From the NCBI GenBank assembly GCA_947258735.1, contig CAMYJJ010000070.1, positions 1 to 12,112 of the forward strand: 12,112 nt of DNA. Direction: 5' to 3'. The DNA is from Thermodesulfovibrionia bacterium (GTDB lineage Bacteria; Nitrospirota; Thermodesulfovibrionia; UBA6902). Made by a program: the position numbers and the translations under genes. The stretch's first letter is position 1. Every line of letters begins with the position of its first letter. Shown piece after piece: positions 1 to 6,303 of the stretch. The notes below the pieces were generated by a model, which was not told where the DNA came from, searched no databases, and saw only the letters and a program-made list of their open reading frames with translations.

Positions 1-193
1 CACGTGATTGTATCCATTCACATTCAACAACCATCCCGATATCATTCAATTTTATTTCCCCATCCAGGATATCCCCAAATAAACATTCTTTCTGCCACGT
101 ACATATCGTTATAAAATACGCACCAGGATTCGCATAATCATATTTACGCAGACGTATGGATCGCCAGTGGTGTTTTTCAGGATTGTAAACCAA
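1..193 (-). CDS. REP-associated tyrosine transposase (RAYT, Y1_Tnp-like), N-terminal part, runs off the window
   Basis: The minus-strand frame is open from the window edge and encodes 64 residues with the typical N-terminus of RAYT/IS200-like transposases: YNPEKHHWRSIRLRKYDY, then NPGAYFITICTWQKECLFG, then DGEIKLNDIGMVV. In this family these segments are the basic lead-in and first strand before the HUH motif. The HUH motif and catalytic Tyr would lie beyond the edge and cannot be checked. No in-frame ATG fits. The proposed start is TTG at 193-191, because the family similarity begins there and an AGGGGA stretch lies about 10 nt upstream; a start further up cannot be excluded. RAYTs are single-copy domesticated transposases that mobilise REP palindromes, and a REP-like palindrome lies just upstream. 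Family call is fairly secure; the exact start is not. Confidence 0.78.
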   Translation of the reverse strand, partial: MVYNPEKHHWRSIRLRKYDYANPGAYFITICTWQKECLFGDILDGEIKLNDIGMVVECEWIQSR

Positions 194-224
194 TGAACCA
201 TGTCCCCTGTTTTTGATAATGTAT

Positions 225-233
225 ATTATAACA
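225..233 (-). promoter_or_regulatory. Extended -10 promoter of the RAYT gene
   Basis: On the minus strand the sequence TGTTATAAT is a perfect extended -10 element (TGnTATAAT). No good -35 box lies 16-18 nt upstream, which is normal for extended -10 promoters. Transcription would begin near 218 and give a leader of about 25 nt to the TTG at 193. Inferred from sequence only. Confidence 0.5.
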
Positions 234-257
234 AATGGATTGATTGTAATAAAATTT

Positions 258-312
258 GGGCGGGTAACATGTGAACGGCTAACGTACGGGAGGGATTGAA
301 CCCCGCCCCTAC
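258..312 (-). repeat. REP-like palindrome / small BIME between RAYT gene and cytochrome gene
   Basis: Read on the minus strand, a GTAG foot (312-309) overlaps GGGCGGG (308-302), followed by loop GTTCAAT and CCCTCCC (294-288), a 7-bp stem with one C/T mismatch. A perfect partner CCCGCCC for the same arm lies farther on at 264-258, so two alternative hairpins are possible. A GC-rich imperfect hairpin with a 5' GTAG or GGAG tetranucleotide is the known signature of REPs recognised by RAYTs, and a RAYT gene starts 65 bp away. The GTAG also forms the TAG stop of the cytochrome gene. Whether other copies exist in the genome cannot be seen here. Confidence 0.6.
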
Positions 313-1223
313 TCGAGTTTCATGTCTTTAAACTTGTCTTTATGGCAGGCGATGCATATCTGGAGGTCTTTTGCTGCAAGGCGGAGCCTGTATTTTTCAC
401 TGGCACCCTGTGCATTTGCATCTTCACTGGGCAGGACTCCCTTTTCATGTGGGTTGTGACAGGTAGGGCAGGAAACTTTCCCTTCCTTGTCCAGAGGAAG
501 AATAACACCAAGTTTATCCTGTGATTCTTCCATGTTTGCAAGAATGGGCTCTGATGGAGCGCGAAGGTGATTTGCGTTTATGGGATGTAATGTACTCTGC
601 TTGTAATGGCATCTGTAGCAGAGGACCTCAAGCTTTCCAATGAGCTTTACATCCTCATAATGCTGTGTCTTTTCGTCCGGCATCTCCTGGTGGCAGTAGA
701 GACACTTCTCATGATTTATGGTTCCGTCCTCCATAACCTGGTTGTGGGGATCAAGCCGGGCATATTTCTTTTCATCATGGCACCTGAAACACAGTGCGGT
801 ACGCCGCATATAGGGAGCACCTCTGAGAAATCTCCGGTTAATCGATTCAGTTTCTTTATCGTCCTGACATTGCATATACATATCATGACATGTGGAACAT
901 GAAAGTTTTCCTTTCTCTAGCGGGAGGTCATCAGGGATCATCGAAATTTTTTCTTCACTGGGGGCCATGCCAACCGGATGAATATACGTTCCGGGCGTAT
1001 ACCCGTGGCATTTGCATAATTGCCCGTAATCACCATCATATTTAAGCAGTTTGTCACCGCCCTTTTGCGGTGTTTTCACATGACACTCTGTGCAGTATTC
1101 TCCGCTGAAATGCAGATTTGTCGCATCTGTCACTGCCCCTGTGTTCTCTTCATTTACCCGGGCAAATGACATCATGGAGGGAATGACCGTCAGAGCTGTC
1201 AGGAGAAGGATAATTTTTTTCAT
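309..1223 (-). CDS. Exported multihaem c-type cytochrome (seven CxxCH plus one CKCH)
   Basis: A 304-residue protein starts with a signal peptide (MKKIILLLTALTVIPSMMSFA, likely cleavage after residue 21) and then carries seven CxxCH haem c sites: C44-H48, C109-H113, C145-H149, C174-H178, C202-H206, C252-H256 and C290-H294. An eighth, contracted site, CKCH, lies at 70-73, where family logic would expect a haem motif. Many further His residues (for example 38, 82, 160, 213, 219, 259) could be distal axial ligands, suggesting bis-His low-potential haems of the cytochrome c3/c7 type. It should work in the periplasm or on the outer surface as an electron carrier; the partner is unknown, since no reductase or porin gene is adjacent. 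ATG 1223 gives the signal peptide, but no Shine-Dalgarno is seen. The stop codon is formed by the GTAG foot of a REP-like element, so the original C-terminus may have been slightly different. Confidence 0.88.
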   Translation of the reverse strand: MKKIILLLTALTVIPSMMSFARVNEENTGAVTDATNLHFSGEYCTECHVKTPQKGGDKLLKYDGDYGQLCKCHGYTPGTYIHPVGMAPSEEKISMIPDDLPLEKGKLSCSTCHDMYMQCQDDKETESINRRFLRGAPYMRRTALCFRCHDEKKYARLDPHNQVMEDGTINHEKCLYCHQEMPDEKTQHYEDVKLIGKLEVLCYRCHYKQSTLHPINANHLRAPSEPILANMEESQDKLGVILPLDKEGKVSCPTCHNPHEKGVLPSEDANAQGASEKYRLRLAAKDLQICIACHKDKFKDMKLE

Positions 1224-1231
1224 TGCTATAA

Positions 1232-1260
1232 ATTATTGCATGATACAGGCATTTTTACAA
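1232..1260 (-). promoter_or_regulatory. Possible sigma70-type promoter of the cytochrome gene
   Basis: On the minus strand TTGTAA (1260-1255) and AATAAT (1237-1232) are separated by 17 nt. Transcription would start about 2 nt before the ATG at 1223, which fits the absence of a ribosome binding site. The -35 match is only 4/6, so this is tentative. The rest of the 175-bp gap 1224-1398 shows no gene and no clear terminator. Confidence 0.3.
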
Positions 1261-1398
1261 GAGGTGAATATGAGAATTATCTTTATTAATAGAGAGCAGG
1301 ACACGCATGCTTTTGCACGGGAAATATTTCAAAATTGTATTATCCTGGTGAGCTGATGATGTGAATGGTCTGAAAGTAAGGCAGGGACAATTGTTCTC

Positions 1399-2070
1399 TT
1401 ATAATACAAGGTCTCTGTTCACTTTGATTTCCAGCTTGCGTTTCATTCCTTGAATGTAGGCCTGCAGGGTCTGACTGCTTTTTGACCTCAGGAATATCTG
1501 TTCCAGCTGGCTTTTATTGCCCCCTTCAATTGATTCCAGCATTTTGCTCTCTTCAGATGACAGCTCGGCAGTCTCAGCTATTAAATTGCTTATTTTGGAA
1601 ACAATAAGGTCCTGTCTCAGTCCAGCCTCATATGCATGAGGATTGGTGCGGTTCAGGCGCAGGGCCCTTTTGTATATCTCAGGATTAAATACCCCGTCTT
1701 TCTGAAAATAAGGGGCCTTCGTTATTACATCCTGCAGCTCCCGGTCAGTTGCAGTTATTCCTGCATCTTCAGCAGCAATTAACAGGACCCTTCTGTCAAC
1801 CAGTGCATTGATGACCTTGTCAGGAAGATTGAGCGCTTCGATCTCTTTTTCATCGGTGTACTGCTCCCGGGCCTTCTTATATTCATTGTCATATGCGCGC
1901 CAGTATTCCTCAACGGTCACTTTCTCATCTTCAATATGGGCAACATAGGACAAGGTAGGGTTATCCTGCGGGCCGATACCCCAGAACACAAAGGATATAA
2001 TAATCATAAAGGTCACGGCTGACAGCACGAAGACACTGAAAAACTTGTTACTGCGCATTATTTCAAGCAT
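1399..2070 (-). CDS. Membrane-anchored SurA_N-type periplasmic chaperone without PPIase domain
   Basis: The 223-residue product has a short cytoplasmic N-terminus, one membrane segment (about 11-31, FSVFVLSAVTFMIIISFVFW) and a periplasmic region. Residues 45-165 look like the SurA N-terminal chaperone fold as found in PpiD: the strand HIEDEKVTVEEYWRAYDNEY, helices with LPDKVINALVDRRVLLIAAE, the turn ITATDRELQDVITKAPYFQK, then DGVFNPEIYKRAL and an arm leading to LRQDLIVSKI. PpiD and SurA normally carry one or more parvulin domains after this; here the protein ends soon after a helical region (170-223), so it is a chaperone-only form. Such proteins are expected to hold unfolded outer-membrane or periplasmic clients. 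The ATG at 2070 gives the usual PpiD-like lead-in MLEIMRSNKFF. No Shine-Dalgarno precedes it, and a consensus promoter places transcription start on the ATG itself. A second Met at codon 5 is the alternative start. Confidence 0.75.
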   Translation of the reverse strand: MLEIMRSNKFFSVFVLSAVTFMIIISFVFWGIGPQDNPTLSYVAHIEDEKVTVEEYWRAYDNEYKKAREQYTDEKEIEALNLPDKVINALVDRRVLLIAAEDAGITATDRELQDVITKAPYFQKDGVFNPEIYKRALRLNRTNPHAYEAGLRQDLIVSKISNLIAETAELSSEESKMLESIEGGNKSQLEQIFLRSKSSQTLQAYIQGMKRKLEIKVNRDLVL

Positions 2071-2075
2071 AAGAT

Positions 2076-2104
2076 AATATAGCGTATGTAATGACCAATG
2101 TCAA
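2076..2104 (-). promoter_or_regulatory. Consensus promoter with -35 inside the MITE-like repeat arm; predicted leaderless transcript
   Basis: Minus-strand TTGACA (2104-2099, 6/6) and TATATT (2081-2076, 5/6) are spaced by exactly 17 nt. The -35 lies inside the terminal inverted repeat of the element at 2090-2277 and the -10 lies in host DNA. The A of the ATG at 2070 is the sixth base after the -10, so the mRNA is predicted to start at or beside the start codon, in line with the missing ribosome binding site. Confidence 0.55.
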
Positions 2105-2277
2105 AGCTCCAATGTCAATTGAATGTCAAATGCATTATTAATGAAATAAAAGAATAGTTAATCGGATGAGCCGGGTTCTATTACTGAAGACAACGAGTTC
2201 GGATTTTCATATGTATAATGTTCTGACGTTGAGATATTGGGATTTCAATTGACATTGGAGCTTTGACATTGGTCATT
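2090..2277. mobile_element. MITE-like non-coding element with perfect 34-bp terminal inverted repeats
   Basis: The left arm 2090-2123 and the right arm 2244-2277 are exact reverse complements over 34 bp, with a 120-bp AT-rich core that has no gene. The arms contain the octamer AATGTCAA (2097-2104, 2111-2118, and a third copy at 2122-2129 running into the core) and its complement TTGACATT (2249-2256, 2263-2270). The element fills nearly the whole gap between two minus-strand genes, ending 6 bp before the stop codon of the DUF4340 gene and starting 19 bp before the SurA_N start. No clear target-site duplication is seen. It could be a MITE, another kind of dispersed palindromic repeat, or a folded RNA element; without a second copy the mobile nature is inferred. 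Confidence 0.6.
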
Positions 2278-2283
2278 CTACAA

Positions 2284-3234
2284 TCACTGTTCAGTTTTTA
2301 TCAGGCTGTCCAGATCTTTCATGATCTTTTTGGCTTTCCATTCAGAAACCATGAATGGATAATCATTTTCAGAGGTAACAGCCGGATATTTATCATCCTG
2401 CTTTTCATAAAATGATATGGAGTACTCTTTTGTGCCTTTGAATACTGCAGTGAATACAGGATCTGTAAAATCCTGCTTTGATTTTCCTTCAATAAAACTG
2501 TCGCATTGGTAATCTGACAAACTGCTGATGATACTATCTATTTCACTGTCCTTTGCAGGTCTGCCATCTGCTGTTGTCCATTTTGGTCCCTCATCTACGG
2601 GCTGTTCCTCTGCATTTTGATCGCTGATATCTACAGAAACAGGTGCGGTCGCTTTCACGATAGTCATTTTTGAATCTCCCCTTTGCAGCGTAAGTTCACT
2701 TATCTCATCCTGAACAGCCATGACTTTTTTGTCCCGAAGGTCAGGTACCGTTTTGGTAAAATCTGTCCGTATGTTGCCCTCTGCATGAAACACCCTGTGA
2801 TCATCGCCCAGCATAACAAAGGTATGTCTATGAGATGATGCCGGTTTCCCTATGCTGATTGTCCGCATGACCTCATCTCCCTTAAATGCCGTGATCTTGA
2901 CCTTTTTGTCATCATCAAGTTCGTAGATGGAATAATTTTTTGACTCAGAGGCAAGAGCGCTCAGCGAAATACCTGTGACCTGTTTCAGCATTTTATTGAC
3001 TGCCGAAGAATCTGCAGGGTACTTTTGAGCACCAACAAGCCAGGTACTGTTTTCCTTAAGCAGTTCTATCTCAGAACCTTTATTGTGTATGGTCAGTCTT
3101 GAGATATCTCCTGTTTCGATTGCCGCAATGTCAGGGAGTTTGTATGTGGTTTTATTTCCTTTCTCAGACTTAATATAGAAAACCAGTACTGCCATAACAA
3201 AGAATAGTATGGCGATTTCTTTTTTGCCCTTCAT
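2284..3234 (-). CDS. DUF4340 domain-containing membrane-anchored protein
   Basis: A 316-residue protein with one N-terminal membrane span (about 6-22, IAILFFVMAVLVFYIKS) and a long soluble part that should face the periplasm. Features of the DUF4340 family include the early strand ISRLTIHNKGSEIELLKENS followed by TWLVGAQKYPADSSAVNKML, the strand DDDKKVKITAFKGDEVMRTI followed by SIGKP, and VFHAEGNIRTDFTKTVPDLRDKKVM. The second half repeats the pattern (SELTLQRGDSKMTIVK, then WTTADGRPAKDSEIDSIISSLSD), as is usual for this family. A clear ribosome site (AAGGAG, 6 nt before the ATG) fixes the start. DUF4340 genes commonly stand next to GldG-like ABC modules; here it is last in that order, 149 bp after the GldG-like gene. 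Biochemical role is unknown; a scaffold or cargo-handling partner of the transporter is an inference from position. Confidence 0.8.
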   Translation of the reverse strand: MKGKKEIAILFFVMAVLVFYIKSEKGNKTTYKLPDIAAIETGDISRLTIHNKGSEIELLKENSTWLVGAQKYPADSSAVNKMLKQVTGISLSALASESKNYSIYELDDDKKVKITAFKGDEVMRTISIGKPASSHRHTFVMLGDDHRVFHAEGNIRTDFTKTVPDLRDKKVMAVQDEISELTLQRGDSKMTIVKATAPVSVDISDQNAEEQPVDEGPKWTTADGRPAKDSEIDSIISSLSDYQCDSFIEGKSKQDFTDPVFTAVFKGTKEYSISFYEKQDDKYPAVTSENDYPFMVSEWKAKKIMKDLDSLIKTEQ

Positions 3235-3315
3235 GTATTGCTCCTTGAAGTCATGGTTTGTAACTTACTGAAAAATTATTTACTGTGAACTGAACTGCAC
3301 GAGAATTTATTATTG

Positions 3316-3376
3316 GTTATTTGTTACTTGTTATATTTAACGACTATGATACTTCGTATAACATATAACTAATAAC
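3316..3376. repeat. Imperfect AT-rich inverted repeat between GldG-like and DUF4340 genes
   Basis: Arms 3316-3335 and 3357-3376 match in 17 of 20 positions as inverted repeats around a 21-nt spacer. Each arm is itself built of short GTTAT/GTTAC units. It lies 19 nt downstream of the start-side end of no gene but between two genes of the same operon, so it may be a decayed palindromic repeat or an mRNA-stability hairpin. No promoter stands out in the rest of the 149-bp gap. Confidence 0.35.
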
Positions 3377-3383
3377 ATATCCG

Positions 3384-5582
3384 CTAGCTGAATACCTTCT
3401 GAATATATTTCTTTTTAGATGCCCGTCTCTGCCAGAAAATAAGTCCGGCAATGATAACCAGCACAGGCAGACCCGCTATATTTGCTGTCTTGATTGCTGT
3501 TTTTGCACCGGGATCTATATCACGCAGAGGATTAAAGCTCTGGGTCTTGCTTCTCATAACAGCTATATCTTCCCTGTTGTTCAGGTAATCAACCACATTC
3601 ATGATGAACTGGGCATTGGGACTGGTCCCTTCTTTATCCATGACATTGTCTTTTAATATTTCAGATGTTCCGATAATAAAAATTCTGGATGGTTTTCCTT
3701 TTTTGACAGTGGCCCCTTCTGCTGCTATAGCTGACATGTCGATACCCGTGCTTTCTGCAGACACATCTGTTTCATCAGCGGCAGCCTCATCTTTTTTTGC
3801 AGCTTCTTTTTCCGGTATCGGCCTGTCAGTGAAATAACTCGGAAATTGACCTTCAATTGTATAGGCCAGTGGTACACTTTTATATTCTTTGTCGTCAGTC
3901 GGAGGCCTGATGAACATGGGGTTAAGGTTGATTCCTTCGGACATCTCCCATGATTTGTCTGATGATGAGAACAGCCTGGTTGCAGCAAGCCCGTTGTCTT
4001 TCAGCTTTTGTTCATCAATGTTCAGGGGTGATGCCTGAATCAATACAAGCCCTTTAATATTGCTCAGGTAGGCGGTCTCCTTATTGATCATCTCGTTTTT
4101 TATAATCGGTGCAAAGTAAATCTGCCTCTCTCCGCCGCCAAAGGCCTGGGGGACTCTCTGCTTATATGAATTTTTGTCAAGGACAATAGATTTGTTGACC
4201 GTGACCCCATAATGTGCAAGTAACTTTTCCAGACCGGTATGTAATGGAAGGAAGACCGGCTGTCTCATCTGCTGCATCATGGCCTGCTGTCCCTGGGGGG
4301 TGACCTGATTAAAGGAATCCATAAACACGGCAAGTTTATTGCCCCTCATCAGAAACTGGTCAATCTGGTACAGCTCATATTCTGAAAAATTTTCTTTTGC
4401 CCCGGCGATGACAAGCATGGAGAGACCATCAGGAATGCCTTCTTCCTTTAAAGTGATCTGCCTTACGGAATACTGAGCGGACAGGAGTGCATTCAGACTG
4501 CTGAGCGAGTCCTGCTGCTGCTGCAACGCCATCATCTGAGGACTTGCCTGACCCAGAGGCAGTGTGCCGTGGTCAGCAAGGTACCCGATCTCTTCATTTA
4601 TATTAATGACATTTTCTACTGTCTCATTTATGGCCTGTTCAAGTGCATCCATTTCAGTAAGGCGATACTGGGTACCGAAAATTGGAAGGCGGACAACATC
4701 GATTAATTTGATTTTCTCTGCTTCATCTTCGTGTTCAACAATAATTCCTGCATATCCCCTGTCAGCAGGAATGGTCTTTCCCCTCCTGTCCCTGAACTCG
4801 TCCCAGTTAAGGCGGACTATATTGTATTGCTCTGCTTCCTGTGCACTGCCGGGATTGATGCTGGGATCAAGATGAGAAAATTCCAGCTTGCCGTAGTTTT
4901 TATCATTGAGCGTATTGACTATCGCCTGCACCCGGACAGGAAGTTCGGCAAGCCCTGATATGTTCATGTACGGGCCGACAATACTCAGGGACGATGAAAG
5001 AAAGAGTTTGACCTTAATTTTGTCTTTCAATCGTAAGAGGGCACTTATCTTGTTATTCATTTTCTGGATGGCCGATGTTATCTGGTATTCAAGGCCTTCC
5101 GTAGAGGTAATCGAAGGAAGGGCCTCGATTATATCTCCATGCATGAGTACCAGTCCCATATATGCCTGCTGAAATTTGACCTCATCCTGTTCAATGTTCT
5201 GTATCTGCACGGGATGCACTCCGTAGCTCTGTGCAAGGTCCCTGTCGCGACGGGACTCATCACTCTCTTCACCTGATACATTATGAAATTGATAATTAAA
5301 ATATTTTTTTCCTGCCACAGAGTATTCTTCCAGCAGGTCGTGAAGATACCGCTCGATATTATTATAGGGAGCAGGCAGGTTATTGCTGAAGAAGACCTTT
5401 ACCGTCAGGGGTTCTGAAAGAGTCCGTACCACATTCCTGCTTGCGTCTGACAGTGAATACACTTTATTGGAAGTAAGATCAGCCCTGAAAAAAAGCGTGA
5501 CCCCCGCAATATTGAGAAGCACGATAACGATGATATATATAAGAAACCTGGAGTATGTATTCATTTGTGCTTTTTTATCCAT
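3384..5582 (-). CDS. GldG-like ABC transporter auxiliary protein
   Basis: A 732-residue protein with a membrane span near each end (about 12-32 and 699-718) and a large extracytoplasmic region between them. It begins with the family opening FRADLTSNKVYSLSDASRNV, continues with LTVKVFFSNNLPAPYNNIER and a region rich in HLDPSINPGSAQE-type loops, then a GATase-like/DUF4350-type domain around LVIAGAKENFSEYELYQIDQ and KLAVFMDSFNQ. A low-complexity Ala/Glu-rich insert lies near 590-620, and the domain ends with FIIGTSEIL and NAQFIMNVVDYLNNREDIAV. A short cytoplasmic basic tail (RRASKKKYIQKVFS) follows the last span. It starts 9 nt after the permease stop with a weak AAGAGA ribosome site. In Bacteroidota GldA/GldF/GldG form an ABC complex needed for gliding; outside that phylum the same module exists with unknown cargo. 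No Gld motor genes are present here, so a gliding role is not implied. Confidence 0.85.
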   Translation of the reverse strand: MDKKAQMNTYSRFLIYIIVIVLLNIAGVTLFFRADLTSNKVYSLSDASRNVVRTLSEPLTVKVFFSNNLPAPYNNIERYLHDLLEEYSVAGKKYFNYQFHNVSGEESDESRRDRDLAQSYGVHPVQIQNIEQDEVKFQQAYMGLVLMHGDIIEALPSITSTEGLEYQITSAIQKMNNKISALLRLKDKIKVKLFLSSSLSIVGPYMNISGLAELPVRVQAIVNTLNDKNYGKLEFSHLDPSINPGSAQEAEQYNIVRLNWDEFRDRRGKTIPADRGYAGIIVEHEDEAEKIKLIDVVRLPIFGTQYRLTEMDALEQAINETVENVININEEIGYLADHGTLPLGQASPQMMALQQQQDSLSSLNALLSAQYSVRQITLKEEGIPDGLSMLVIAGAKENFSEYELYQIDQFLMRGNKLAVFMDSFNQVTPQGQQAMMQQMRQPVFLPLHTGLEKLLAHYGVTVNKSIVLDKNSYKQRVPQAFGGGERQIYFAPIIKNEMINKETAYLSNIKGLVLIQASPLNIDEQKLKDNGLAATRLFSSSDKSWEMSEGINLNPMFIRPPTDDKEYKSVPLAYTIEGQFPSYFTDRPIPEKEAAKKDEAAADETDVSAESTGIDMSAIAAEGATVKKGKPSRIFIIGTSEILKDNVMDKEGTSPNAQFIMNVVDYLNNREDIAVMRSKTQSFNPLRDIDPGAKTAIKTANIAGLPVLVIIAGLIFWQRRASKKKYIQKVFS

Positions 5583-5591
5583 TATGATCTC

Positions 5592-6296
5592 TTAAGACTT
5601 CTCCTGAATAACAAGATTGGTGCTGTAGAGCATGACAAAACAGACGCTCAGAAAGTAAAGAATGTCTCTTGAATCAATGACCCCCTTTGAAATATTCCTG
5701 AAATGAAAATCAGCCCCAAGGAACTGAAAAACATTCAGCGCTGATTCGGGGAGAAAAAACAGGATCTTGTCTATCAGTGTCAGGAGAAAGCAGAGGGACA
5801 TCCCTGTAATAAACGCGATGATCTGGTTTCTCGTTATTGAGGACGCGAACAGACCAATCGCGGAAAATGCCGCTCCCATTAATACAGCTCCCATATACCC
5901 TCCTATCACCGGTCCCCAGTCAAGGTCACCAAGAAACGATATGAAAAGGGCATATAGCACAGTGGGAACGAGCATAATGGATGCAAACGCTGTTGCTGCC
6001 AGAAATTTACCTGAAATGATATTCATCGATGATACCGGTAACGTATACAGGAGTTCATATGATCCCGTATTAAACTCCTCTGAAAATAACTTCATGGTAA
6101 TGGCAGGGATGATAAATGAAAAGATAATCGGGAGCAGTGAAAAGAAGCCCCTCATCTCAGCCTGGCCGTAGAGGAAAAACGTTGAAAAGAAAAACCATCC
6201 CGTGAGTATAAGAAATATGGAAATGACGATATATGCAATAGGCGAAATGAAATATGCCTTCAATTCTTTTCTGAAAATAGTAAGTGTATGTATCAT
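5592..6296 (-). CDS. ABC-2 type permease, GldF-like
   Basis: A 234-residue membrane protein with about six hydrophobic spans. It opens with the ABC-2 coupling motif TIFRKELKAYFISPIAYIV, followed by the marker FSEEFNTGSYELLYTLPVSS and a final span ending LVIQEKS, as in GldF/NosY-type permeases. It would form the membrane channel half of an ABC transporter with the ATPase encoded just upstream. The ATG follows the ATPase stop by 7 nt, and a GAGG about 10 nt before it lies in the end of the ATPase gene, so translation is probably coupled. Confidence 0.88.
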   Translation of the reverse strand: MIHTLTIFRKELKAYFISPIAYIVISIFLILTGWFFFSTFFLYGQAEMRGFFSLLPIIFSFIIPAITMKLFSEEFNTGSYELLYTLPVSSMNIISGKFLAATAFASIMLVPTVLYALFISFLGDLDWGPVIGGYMGAVLMGAAFSAIGLFASSITRNQIIAFITGMSLCFLLTLIDKILFFLPESALNVFQFLGADFHFRNISKGVIDSRDILYFLSVCFVMLYSTNLVIQEKS

Positions 6297-6303
6297 ATCA
6301 TCT

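Noticed and set aside
606..902. Plus-strand open frame opposite the cytochrome gene
   Set aside because: It is the mirror frame of a clear multihaem protein whose CxxCH codons constrain the opposite strand; no ribosome site or family likeness.
2124..2243. A small gene in the core of the MITE-like element
   Set aside because: The core is AT-rich with frequent stops in all frames and no ribosome site.
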